From contig DPKU01000040.1 of assembly GCA_003542355.1 (NCBI GenBank), positions 1 through 5,358 on the forward strand: a stretch of 5,358 nt of DNA, given 5' to 3'. This DNA is from Clostridiales bacterium. Its GTDB lineage: Bacteria; Bacillota; Clostridia; Peptostreptococcales; Anaerovoracaceae. Position 1 is the first letter of the stretch, and each line of letters starts with the position of its first letter. Positions 1 to 5,358 of the stretch are shown here, piece after piece. The translations under genes were made by a program, and so were the position numbers. The notes beneath the pieces are model-generated. The model was not told where the DNA came from and did no database searches. It saw nothing but the letters and a program-made list of their open reading frames with translations.

Positions 1-84
1 ATTTCAAATGCCGCATTTCTGGTCTTTCTGAAGCAACCCATAGGGCGGCGCCTGGAACGGATAAGGAAAAAATACGGTCTGTAA
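1..84 (+). CDS. C-terminal end of an unidentified, probably membrane, protein (5' truncated)
   Basis: Frame 1 is open from the window edge to a TAA at 82-84 and gives 27 residues. They begin with a hydrophobic stretch (AAFLVFLKQP) and end in a strongly basic tail (GRRLERIRKKYGL). A hydrophobic helix followed by a cytoplasmic basic tail is typical of the last segment of a multi-pass membrane protein. A transporter component such as an ECF-type S subunit is conceivable, which would interest a B12 locus, but 27 residues cannot establish a family. No convincing terminator follows: the 83-97 inverted repeat has only five pairs and no T-tract. The other two frames are less protein-like. The reading is moderately likely and the function is unknown. 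Confidence 0.5.
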   Translation: MSNAAFLVFLKQPIGRRLERIRKKYGL

Positions 85-112
85 GGGAACGCCCCTTGCG
101 AAGAACCCCGGA

Positions 113-141
113 TTGTGATAAATTGGTGGTACAACTATATA
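113..141 (+). promoter_or_regulatory. Candidate sigma-A promoter for the B12-riboswitch transcript
   Basis: TTGTGA (113-118) is followed by a 17-base spacer and TATATA (136-141). Each hexamer matches its consensus at 4 of 6 positions. The predicted start lies near 147-149, just at the 5' side of the riboswitch P1 stem. An alternative is TTGCGA (96-101) with GATAAA (117-122), spacer 15, preceded by a TGn extension; it would start near 129 and keep the whole extended P1 stem. The sequence alone does not decide between them. Confidence 0.35.
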
Positions 142-142
142 A

Positions 143-305
143 GGCCAGATGTTCCGGCACTTGCCGGCTAAGAGGGAAACGGGCGAAAATCCCGTGCGGT
201 CCCGCCACTGTAAGCGAGGAGCGACGATAATGCGAAAGCATCCACTGGGAAACCGGGAAGGATATCGAAGCGACGATCCGCAAGCCAGGAGACCTGCATC
301 CGGTC
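143..305 (+). promoter_or_regulatory. Cobalamin (adenosylcobalamin-type) riboswitch aptamer
   Basis: This is a class-I B12 riboswitch (Rfam cobalamin family). The hallmark segments occur in order. A hairpin CCGGC-ACTT-GCCGG (154-167) is followed by AGAGGGAA (171-178) and a stem ACGGG/CCCGT closing over CGAAAAT (179-195). Next come GCGGTCCCGCCACTGTAA (196-213), a variable arm with CCACTGGGAAACCGGGAAGG (242-261), and the B12 box AAGCCAGGAGACCTGC (282-297). The P1 stem pairs 143-151 with 297-305, with one mismatch and one G-U; its core is GATG/CATC. A hairpin CCGA/TCGG (313-316 with 325-328) follows and is the likely P13-L13 element. In this family, bound cobalamin turns off the downstream gene, here the surface protein at 418. 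The short reading frame at 149-355 is an artefact of this RNA. Confidence 0.96.
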
Positions 306-336
306 AAAGCAGCCGACGCGGAACTCGGAAAAGCTT

Positions 337-366
337 GTTTGACATCAAACAGTAAAAACGGACTGT
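337..366 (+). promoter_or_regulatory. Candidate switching hairpins of the expression platform
   Basis: Two small stems lie between the aptamer and the terminator. GTTTG (337-341) can pair with CAAAC (346-350) over a four-base loop. ACAGT (349-353) can pair with ACTGT (362-366), which is the first part of the terminator's 5' arm. The second pairing excludes terminator formation and also competes with the first hairpin, so it could act as an anti-terminator. It is only five pairs long, so the assignment is an inference from complementarity. Confidence 0.3.
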
Positions 367-385
367 GGAGCGATCCACAGTTTTT
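362..385 (+). terminator. Riboswitch-controlled intrinsic terminator
   Basis: A perfect 8-bp stem, ACTGTGGA (362-369) with TCCACAGT (374-381), closes a GCGA loop and runs into TTTTT (381-385) and then GCTTTT. It sits between the B12 aptamer and the ribosome binding site, 32 bases before the start codon. The Shine-Dalgarno sequence lies outside the stem, so control is most likely by premature transcription termination when cobalamin binds, not by masking of the ribosome site. Confidence 0.88.
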
Positions 386-406
386 GCTTTTCCCCCGTAG
401 TATCAT

Positions 407-412
407 GGGAGG
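407..412 (+). promoter_or_regulatory. Ribosome binding site of the surface protein gene
   Basis: GGGAGG lies 5 bases before the ATG at 418. It fixes this start, and the residues that follow form a clean signal peptide. It is downstream of the terminator and not part of that hairpin. Confidence 0.85.
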
Positions 413-417
413 ATGAC

Positions 418-3400
418 ATGAAAAATAAACGATTTAGAAGACCACTGGCCTTTCTTCTGACCCTGTGCCTTTGCATTGGTTCGGCCGGAGTATTTTCGCC
501 ACAGCCAGCCTATGCCGGCGCATATGAAGTGCAGCTGACGAATGTCATGAACAACTATTACGGCGGAACGCAGGAAAAGACCCTGGACGACTGGGAAGAG
601 CTGGCGGCCGTTTACGCCTGGCTCAGCGGCCGCCCTGGTGCGGCATATGATACCGGCGTGGATCTGCGGGGATATGTACTTCCGGCAGCCGGCAGTGGCG
701 CAGGCGGGCTTTTTCGCGCATTGATGAAGGGTGATGCTGATGCGGCATCTGTCCTTGCCGGCAGCTTGGTTTCGGACGGAACCATCCTCGATCCGGGCAG
801 TGTATACACCTACGCACTGCAGGTGTTGGCTTTGGAGGCTTTCAACAGGAGTACCGGTGTTACTCCTGTCGTCTACGATGTGAGTGCTGCCGCTGCCCAT
901 ATGCTGGATCAACAGGCCCCGGCGGGCGGCTATTTCGATTGGGGTATGGCCTCTTACGACAACGCTGGCATGGTCCTGGCCGCTCTTTCACTGGAGGTGT
1001 TTGATTCCTATCCAGGCATCGACGGGCACCGGAGCGATTTGGTGGACTGGATCCAGGCAGGGCAGTCCGCAAGCGGTGCATTTGCGGCCTTCGGCGCCGA
1101 CAGCGCCAATTCCACAGCTTGTGTGCTGTTCGGAGTCGCAGCGGCAAGTCCCAGTGTTTTCCTGACGACGGATCCGGCGATCGCGCTGGTTGCCTCGGAG
1201 TTGTATACTCCTGAAAACGGTTGGCTTTCTTACACCGGAGCGCCTTGGGACGCTTACGCCACAAAGCAGGCGGCCCTTGCCCTGGCTGAGATCGAAACCG
1301 GGAGATCTTTTTATTCGAATGTGCAGCTCAATGCCATCCCGCATATGAGTCTGGACGTTCAAGCAGTCGAACCCGATGGCACATATACCGAAAAACAGAT
1401 CACAGCGCCGGAAGATGCCACCATGGCCGAGATCGTCGACTTGACGATCGGTTCTTCGGGCGCCGCCGTCTATAATTATTATGTAGATGGCGCTCCTGCG
1501 GCAACCGCAGAAGATGGTGATACGGTGCTGGCTGTGGCAGATGCCTATGACGGTGTGGCGTATTTTTCTCTGGAAGGGAGCGGATTGGGTGCCCCCCGGG
1601 CCGCGATCTCTTTCGAAGGAACAGCATCCTTCACTCTCCGACAACTGACTCTGGCCGATGGTACCGACGCAGTACTGGGCGGGATCGGTGTGGATGTCAA
1701 TGGCGACGGATACAGCGATTTGACGACCACGACCGCAGGTGCTGTGTCCTTTTCGCCTGTCAACGCCGTTACACGGCTGGATGCCCTGGCTACACACAGC
1801 GACCCCGTGACCTATGCGCCGGTTCGGGATATCAGCGAGACCGTAGCGCTCCTGCCTGCCTACATCGACATGGCTTCCGGCGGAACACAGAATAAGACAG
1901 TATCCGTGCGCATCGAAGGACCGACGGAGAACATCGTGTACTATTCCGCTATCGATGTGGTCGGGAACGGTGACGTGCGCCTTACGGCGGGAGACGCTGT
2001 TACCCAGGCGCTCACACAGGCAGGTAAAACCTATACCTACAACGCCGGTTATCTCAGTGCAGTCGAGGGAACCTCTGCAGGTTCTCTGGATCCGAATTTT
2101 TATGATGGCTGGGTCTACTATATGAATGGTCAGCCCGGGAGCGGACTCGGAAGTCAAGTGATCGACGATGACGATGAAATTATTGTATATTATGGTTATT
2201 TCCCTGGATGGGGGACCGATCTGGTTCGGCTCACATCGGAAGCCAGCGGCAGTGAAGTGACGCTTCGCGTGCTGGCCGGGGACACGCCGGTTCCGGGTGT
2301 TTCAATCATATGGAACGGCGTTTCGCAGGTGGATGTCACCAATGCAGACGGTGCGCTAACCCTTACGGGTGTGACGCCCAATACCTACACCGTTCAGATC
2401 GCTAAATCCGATGAACACGGCGTTCCTTTAATCGTTCGTCTTCCGGCAGGGACAACAGTTACGCTGACTGCACAGGGCGGGACCTCTCATGGCGGCGGAT
2501 CCGGCGACACCCAGACCTCTGCGGTCGTATTCCTGACGGTCAAGGGCTTGCGCGGAACTACGCTCTATTCCAGATCGGAGCATACGTACTATGTGGGCAT
2601 GACGGCGCGGGATGTGCTGGATGAATCGGATCTGACCATCACAGGCAGTGGGAACTATGTGAGCGGCATCAACGGCCTGGCCGAATTTGACCACGGCCCC
2701 GGCTCCGGATGGCTGTACATGGTGAACGGCGAGCTGTCCGGTTCGATCTCGGCGGATGCCTACCGCTTGGAGGCAGACGACAACGTTGTCTGGTATTACA
2801 CCAGCGACTATACTTCGGACAGAAACGTGCAGTCCTCTCTTGGCGATCTGGAAGAAGAACTGTTGCTCGAAGAAGAGCTGCCGGGATCGGGCGGGGGCGC
2901 ACGAGACTTTTCCGATATTCCGGAGGGCGCTTGGTATCAGCAGGCCGCACAAGGTGTCGTGGCCCATGGACTGTTCAATGGCATGAGCGATCAAAGCTTC
3001 GGACCGAATCTCCCCATGACCCGGGAGATGTTCGTTACGGTCCTGGGCCGCCTCAACGAGGCGGGCGGCGGCGCCGCCGCAGGAGATTCGGCTGGCTTCG
3101 GCGATGCTGCGGCGGATTCCTATTACGCCCGGTACATAGCCTGGGCCTCCCAGAATAATATCGTCCAGGGCATGGGCGATGATCACTTCGGCGTAGGCAC
3201 ACCGGTCACCCGGGAGCAGATGGTTGTCTTTGTCTATCGGTACTTTCTGTCTCAAAATCTGATCAAGGACGTTGGGACTGGGGAACTGGAGGGATACCGG
3301 GATACGGACAGTGTTTCACCCTGGGCAACGGACGCCTTCAACTGGGCCGTAGGCAAGGGGCTGATCACAGGGCGGTCTTCGAACCTGCTGGATCCCTCGG

Positions 3401-3474
3401 GACAAAGCAGCCGTGCAGAGGTTGCAATGTTCATTCTGAGGTGCTTTAATATGATATATGAAAACACTATTTAA
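418..3474 (+). CDS. B12-regulated, SLH-anchored surface protein with intrinsic factor/transcobalamin-like domains (putative corrinoid-binding)
   Basis: The 1018-residue product is predicted to be exported and held on the cell wall, where it probably captures corrinoids. Residues 1-33 are a Sec signal peptide (basic MKNKRFRR start, hydrophobic core, AYA cleavage site before G34). Residues about 36-300 are alpha-helical with prenyltransferase/intrinsic-factor-type repeats: GGYFDW...DNAGM (170-185), GAFAAFGADSANSTA (220-234), ENGWLSY...DAYATKQAA (266-286). Residues about 308-400 may be a degenerate beta domain. A DxNxDGxxD calcium-type loop lies at 426-434. Two transcobalamin-like C-terminal (DUF4430) domains follow, about 493-593 (GWVYYMNG, 564-571) and 702-795 (GWLYMVNG, 764-771). 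A beta-sandwich spacer (about 602-685) lies between them. An acidic, glycine-rich linker (about 810-828) leads to three SLH modules (about 829-878, 893-945, 958-1012). The motif at the TRAE position reads TREM, TREQ and SRAE. The alpha domain plus beta domain order matches human intrinsic factor. The B12 riboswitch upstream supports the role; binding itself is inferred. Confidence 0.88.
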   Translation: MKNKRFRRPLAFLLTLCLCIGSAGVFSPQPAYAGAYEVQLTNVMNNYYGGTQEKTLDDWEELAAVYAWLSGRPGAAYDTGVDLRGYVLPAAGSGAGGLFRALMKGDADAASVLAGSLVSDGTILDPGSVYTYALQVLALEAFNRSTGVTPVVYDVSAAAAHMLDQQAPAGGYFDWGMASYDNAGMVLAALSLEVFDSYPGIDGHRSDLVDWIQAGQSASGAFAAFGADSANSTACVLFGVAAASPSVFLTTDPAIALVASELYTPENGWLSYTGAPWDAYATKQAALALAEIETGRSFYSNVQLNAIPHMSLDVQAVEPDGTYTEKQITAPEDATMAEIVDLTIGSSGAAVYNYYVDGAPAATAEDGDTVLAVADAYDGVAYFSLEGSGLGAPRAAISFEGTASFTLRQLTLADGTDAVLGGIGVDVNGDGYSDLTTTTAGAVSFSPVNAVTRLDALATHSDPVTYAPVRDISETVALLPAYIDMASGGTQNKTVSVRIEGPTENIVYYSAIDVVGNGDVRLTAGDAVTQALTQAGKTYTYNAGYLSAVEGTSAGSLDPNFYDGWVYYMNGQPGSGLGSQVIDDDDEIIVYYGYFPGWGTDLVRLTSEASGSEVTLRVLAGDTPVPGVSIIWNGVSQVDVTNADGALTLTGVTPNTYTVQIAKSDEHGVPLIVRLPAGTTVTLTAQGGTSHGGGSGDTQTSAVVFLTVKGLRGTTLYSRSEHTYYVGMTARDVLDESDLTITGSGNYVSGINGLAEFDHGPGSGWLYMVNGELSGSISADAYRLEADDNVVWYYTSDYTSDRNVQSSLGDLEEELLLEEELPGSGGGARDFSDIPEGAWYQQAAQGVVAHGLFNGMSDQSFGPNLPMTREMFVTVLGRLNEAGGGAAAGDSAGFGDAAADSYYARYIAWASQNNIVQGMGDDHFGVGTPVTREQMVVFVYRYFLSQNLIKDVGTGELEGYRDTDSVSPWATDAFNWAVGKGLITGRSSNLLDPSGQSSRAEVAMFILRCFNMIYENTI

Positions 3475-4414
3475 CCTGACGACCGACGCTTACGATTTGC
3501 TCCGGTTTCGGGACAGCTCGGATATGGCAGCGGCGTTGCGGGGCTTTGACGGACTGGAGCTGATGGTTTGCGGTCCCGATGATCGCAGCATTCTGCGCCC
3601 GGCGTTTGTGACGGGGCTTCATATGAGCCTTTTCGGTTCCTGGCTGGATTTCTGGAACGGAGCCCGGGATGCCGTGCTGAAGGAATTTGACACAGAAGAG
3701 AATGTAAGCAGCTGTTTCGGCGGAACCGATCCCATGTCCCTTGTACGGAGGTTCCGGAAGGATCTGGACCATGCCGAGGAATACGGCGCCGAGTACGTGG
3801 TCTTCCATGTATCGGATTGTACCACGGAGGAAGTATTCACCAGAAAGTTCCGGCACAGCGATCGGGAGGTGATCCGGGGCGCCTGCGAAATATTGAATCT
3901 CTTGTTTGCGGACAAACAGACCGGGCCGATGCTCCTGCTGGAAAACCTCTGGTACCCGGGATTGGATTTGACCCGCCCTGAATTGACAGCGGAGCTGCTG
4001 GAAGGGATCCGCTATCCCAGTAAAGGGATCATGATGGATACAGGCCATTTGCTGCACACCGATCCGTCCATTCGCAGCCAGCAGGAAGGATTGGCTTATA
4101 TCCATCGTCAGTTGGATGCCCACGGAGATTTGGTAAAGTGGATAAAAGGCGTGCACTTGAATCAATCCATCACCGGCGCCTATCTCAGCCAGGTGACCGC
4201 CGATCCCCCCGTGCTGAAAGAAACCTACCAAGAGAGGCAGTGGCAGTTACTGGAATATGTGCTTCGGGCAGATACGCACAAACCCTATGCCTGCAGCGGC
4301 GTCGATGATCTGATCCGGCGCATCGATCCGGAATATCTGGTCTACGAATTGATCACCCGGGATCGCGCAGAACACCAGCAGGCACTGTGGATCCAAAAGC
4401 AAGCTCTTCGCTGA
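3458..4414 (+). CDS. TIM-barrel protein, xylose isomerase / AP endonuclease 2 superfamily, in a B12-regulated operon
   Basis: The 318-residue soluble protein has the motif order of sugar-phosphate isomerase/epimerase-like TIM barrels: GLHMS (H55), YVVFHVSD (H117), LLLENLW (E162), MMDTGHLLH (D194, H197), GVHLN (H233) and LVYELI (E297). E162, D194, H233 and E297 are the likely ligands of a divalent metal, so it is probably an active metalloenzyme. Family members isomerise or epimerise sugars, split phosphodiesters or do other carbohydrate chemistry, so the substrate is not evident. No signal peptide is seen, so it should be cytoplasmic. Its start overlaps the end of the surface protein gene by 17 bases, with no room for a promoter. 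GAGGTG (3438-3443) is 14 bases from the ATG, longer than ideal, so translation is probably coupled. Shared control by the B12 riboswitch suggests a part in corrinoid or lower-ligand metabolism, which is an inference. Confidence 0.82.
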   Translation: MKTLFNLTTDAYDLLRFRDSSDMAAALRGFDGLELMVCGPDDRSILRPAFVTGLHMSLFGSWLDFWNGARDAVLKEFDTEENVSSCFGGTDPMSLVRRFRKDLDHAEEYGAEYVVFHVSDCTTEEVFTRKFRHSDREVIRGACEILNLLFADKQTGPMLLLENLWYPGLDLTRPELTAELLEGIRYPSKGIMMDTGHLLHTDPSIRSQQEGLAYIHRQLDAHGDLVKWIKGVHLNQSITGAYLSQVTADPPVLKETYQERQWQLLEYVLRADTHKPYACSGVDDLIRRIDPEYLVYELITRDRAEHQQALWIQKQALR

Positions 4415-4419
4415 ACAAT

Positions 4420-4459
4420 AAAAAGCCAGCTGCACTTCATTCCGTGCAGCCGGCTTTTT
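4420..4459. terminator. Bidirectional intrinsic terminator between convergent genes
   Basis: GCCAGCTGCAC (4425-4435) pairs with GTGCAGCCGGC (4444-4454) in 10 of 11 positions over an eight-base loop. The stem is flanked by AAAAA (4420-4424) and TTTTT (4455-4459), so it has a T-tract when read from either strand. It begins six bases after the TIM-barrel stop codon and ends 21 bases from the stop of the minus-strand gene, and so closes both transcripts. Confidence 0.9.
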
Positions 4460-4480
4460 CATTCGATTCAATCCTTGTGA

Positions 4481-5134
4481 TTATACTTCCGCAGAGCTAG
4501 GCTCTGGGACGGACCCCATCAGGAGTTTCAGCCCTCTGCCCAGTTTTGACTGATCTTCCGGGATCAGTCCGTACTTCTCCGCCAGCTTCCGGCCCAGATC
4601 TTTCAAGGTCTTCACTTCGCCGGCAAACAGCTCGATCTCCAGTTCCAGGATGGGTTCTTCCCCCATGTCTGTTACGATACTGCCGGTATCGATGGCGATC
4701 TCCATGAGGCAATCATTCAGGTCTACCCGCATGCGACGTCGCAGATAACGGGTCTCCAGCATATTGATCAGAGGTTTGTTTCCGATCATGCAGACCAGCG
4801 CTTTTCCGTCTTCACTCTCAGCGAACAGGTTTGTGGGCGGTTCGATAAAATACTGCTCTCCGGTGACGGGCACATTGATCTCCTCCCGCTCGTGAAATCC
4901 GTTGGAGCTGTGGCCGCCCCATTTGAGCGTCGCAAAAATGCTTTCGCCTTCCAGGCGGACACGAAAAGCCATATTGCTGCCGGACAGGACATGGTCTTCT
5001 GTGTCGAAATATACCGCTTTCATCACCAATTTTTCTCTGGATGAAGGATCTGCGATTGCCAGGAGACACTCATCGTCCCATATGGCGTCAGCCATCTCCC
5101 GGTCTTTGATTCTATACTTAAGTTCAGATTCCAT
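4481..5134 (-). CDS. CYTH-domain protein (triphosphate tunnel metalloenzyme family)
   Basis: The 217-residue protein opens with the family's ExExK signature (E2, E4, K6 in MESELKYRI). The other charged strands of the tunnel follow: FRVRL (R58, R60), TLKW (K71), HEREE (E82-E85), RRRMRVD (R132-R136), AIDTG (D149), LELEIEL (E164, E166, E168) and SKLGRGL (K197). CYTH proteins bind triphosphate groups with Mg2+ or Mn2+. Bacterial members include inorganic triphosphatases, thiamine triphosphatases and class-IV adenylate cyclases, and the sequence does not choose between these; triphosphatase is the most common activity. I place the start at 5134, not at the upstream ATG (5173). GAGG (5140-5143) is 5 bases from it, ExExK then sits at the N-terminus as usual, and the likely -10 box lies downstream of the longer start. 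The gene is probably monocistronic and its stop faces the shared terminator. Confidence 0.88.
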   Translation of the reverse strand: MESELKYRIKDREMADAIWDDECLLAIADPSSREKLVMKAVYFDTEDHVLSGSNMAFRVRLEGESIFATLKWGGHSSNGFHEREEINVPVTGEQYFIEPPTNLFAESEDGKALVCMIGNKPLINMLETRYLRRRMRVDLNDCLMEIAIDTGSIVTDMGEEPILELEIELFAGEVKTLKDLGRKLAEKYGLIPEDQSKLGRGLKLLMGSVPEPSSAEV

Positions 5135-5163
5135 AATTTCCTCTTTCTTCAGATGCAGGCATA

Positions 5164-5192
5164 ATACTACCATTCGAGTATAGTTTTTGCAA
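5164..5192 (-). promoter_or_regulatory. Candidate promoter of the CYTH gene
   Basis: Read on the minus strand, TTGCAA (5192-5187) is followed by a 17-base spacer and TAGTAT (5169-5164), each with 4 of 6 consensus matches. Transcription would start near 5157 and leave a leader of about 23 bases before the ATG at 5134. A second -10-like TATACT (5182-5177) has no good -35 partner. Confidence 0.45.
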
Positions 5193-5203
5193 GCGAATTA
5201 TTG

Positions 5204-5209
5204 TATAAT
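5204..5209 (+). promoter_or_regulatory. Candidate -10 box of the malQ promoter
   Basis: TATAAT is a perfect -10 hexamer on the + strand, 46 bases before the malQ ATG. The sequence 17 bases upstream (TAGTTT, 5181-5186) is a poor -35. The site is only about 12 bases from the -35 of the divergent CYTH promoter, so polymerase binding at the two may compete. Confidence 0.45.
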
Positions 5210-5255
5210 GATCGCGGACACCAGAGCACTGACGGATCAGAGAAAGGGCGGCAGT

Positions 5256-5358
5256 ATGGAGCGCAGCAGTGGAATCATTCTGCATATCACATCCTTGGAA
5301 ACGCCTTACGGAATCGGTACCATGGGAAAGTGCGCCTATCGGTTTGCTGATTTCCTGA
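5256..5358 (+). CDS. malQ: 4-alpha-glucanotransferase (amylomaltase), N-terminal fragment cut by window end
   Basis: Only 34 codons are present, open to the window edge. MERSSGIILHITSL, then PYGIGTMG, then AYRFADFL match the conserved N-terminus of MalQ (glycoside hydrolase family 77), where RxSGxLLHxTSLPSxYGIG leads into the (beta/alpha)8 barrel. MalQ is a cytoplasmic enzyme that transfers 1,4-alpha-glucan segments between maltodextrins or to glucose, in glycogen or maltodextrin use. The residue after TSL is usually proline and is glutamate here, a small local variation. The ribosome site is GAAAGGG (5242-5248), seven bases before the ATG. Catalytic residues lie outside the window, so activity cannot be judged. 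Confidence 0.85.
   Translation, partial: MERSSGIILHITSLETPYGIGTMGKCAYRFADFL

Noticed and set aside
83..97. Inverted repeat AAGGG/CCCTT after the partial upstream gene, as its terminator
   Set aside because: It has only five pairs, overlaps the stop codon and has no following T-tract.
151..324. GTTCCG (151-156) is complementary to CGGAAC (319-324), a possible long-range switch
   Set aside because: The first segment is already used by P1 and the adjacent CCGGC hairpin. A six-base match over this length is easily found by chance, so it needs covariation before it is called.
149..355. Small 68-codon + strand reading frame
   Set aside because: It lies entirely inside the cobalamin riboswitch and its platform. 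The residues are low-complexity basic, with no ribosome site and no family resemblance.
1693..1719. Dockerin domain, which would suggest a cellulosome component
   Set aside because: There is a single calcium-type loop with no second loop or helix. The protein is anchored by SLH modules and sits under a B12 riboswitch, so a cellulosome role is not supported.
988..2157. Long minus-strand reading frame (389 codons) opposite the surface protein gene
   Set aside because: It is an antisense shadow of a GC-rich real gene. The product is rich in Cys, His, Arg and Gly without recognisable domains, while the + strand frame has clear domains throughout.
2428..3255. Minus-strand reading frame (275 codons) opposite the second DUF4430 and SLH region
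   Set aside because: It is antisense to well-supported SLH modules, has no ribosome site and no recognisable family.
3467..4231. Minus-strand reading frame (254 codons) opposite the TIM-barrel gene
   Set aside because: The + strand frame carries all expected TIM-barrel motifs in order. The antisense product has none and is an overlap artefact.
5135..5173. Thirteen-residue N-terminal extension of the CYTH protein from an ATG at 5173
   Set aside because: The internal ATG at 5134 has its own Shine-Dalgarno and places ExExK at the N-terminus. The best -10 box lies inside the extension, so the upstream ATG would probably not be transcribed.

Overview
The window looks like a chromosomal segment of an anaerobic, low-to-mid-GC Gram-positive bacterium, most likely a member of the Clostridia. 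The grounds are a secreted protein ending in three S-layer homology (SLH) modules, purine-rich Shine-Dalgarno sequences, a class-I cobalamin riboswitch acting through an intrinsic terminator, and a clostridial-type CYTH protein and MalQ. I cannot assign a genus. Base composition looks fairly even across the window (GC-moderate by eye), and nothing points to recent transfer: no transposase, phage gene, tRNA or CRISPR array is visible.

Layout. Positions 1-84 hold the last 27 codons of a + strand gene, probably a membrane protein. Positions 85-417 form a leader without a protein gene: a probable promoter, a cobalamin (B12) riboswitch aptamer (about 143-305), a short hairpin region and an intrinsic terminator (362-385). 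The riboswitch controls a 1018-residue exported surface protein (418-3474). This protein has a signal peptide, an alpha6/alpha6-barrel region like the alpha domain of intrinsic factor and transcobalamin, two clear transcobalamin-like C-terminal (DUF4430) domains plus one degenerate candidate, a beta-sandwich spacer and three SLH modules. A second gene (3458-4414) overlaps its end by 17 bases and encodes a TIM-barrel protein of the xylose-isomerase/AP-endonuclease-2 type. A strong hairpin (4420-4459) ends this two-gene unit and also serves the convergent gene. On the minus strand a CYTH-domain (triphosphate tunnel) protein lies at 4481-5134. From the intergenic region at about 5135-5255 a divergent + strand malQ gene starts and is cut by the window end.

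How it fits together. The B12 riboswitch, the intrinsic-factor-like architecture and the wall anchor together suggest a cell-surface corrinoid-capture protein, made when cellular B12 is low. It would be a Gram-positive analogue of the vertebrate B12 carriers. The co-transcribed TIM-barrel protein is then a candidate for handling or modifying the corrinoid or its lower ligand, but its reaction cannot be read from the sequence. The CYTH and malQ genes appear unrelated to this unit.
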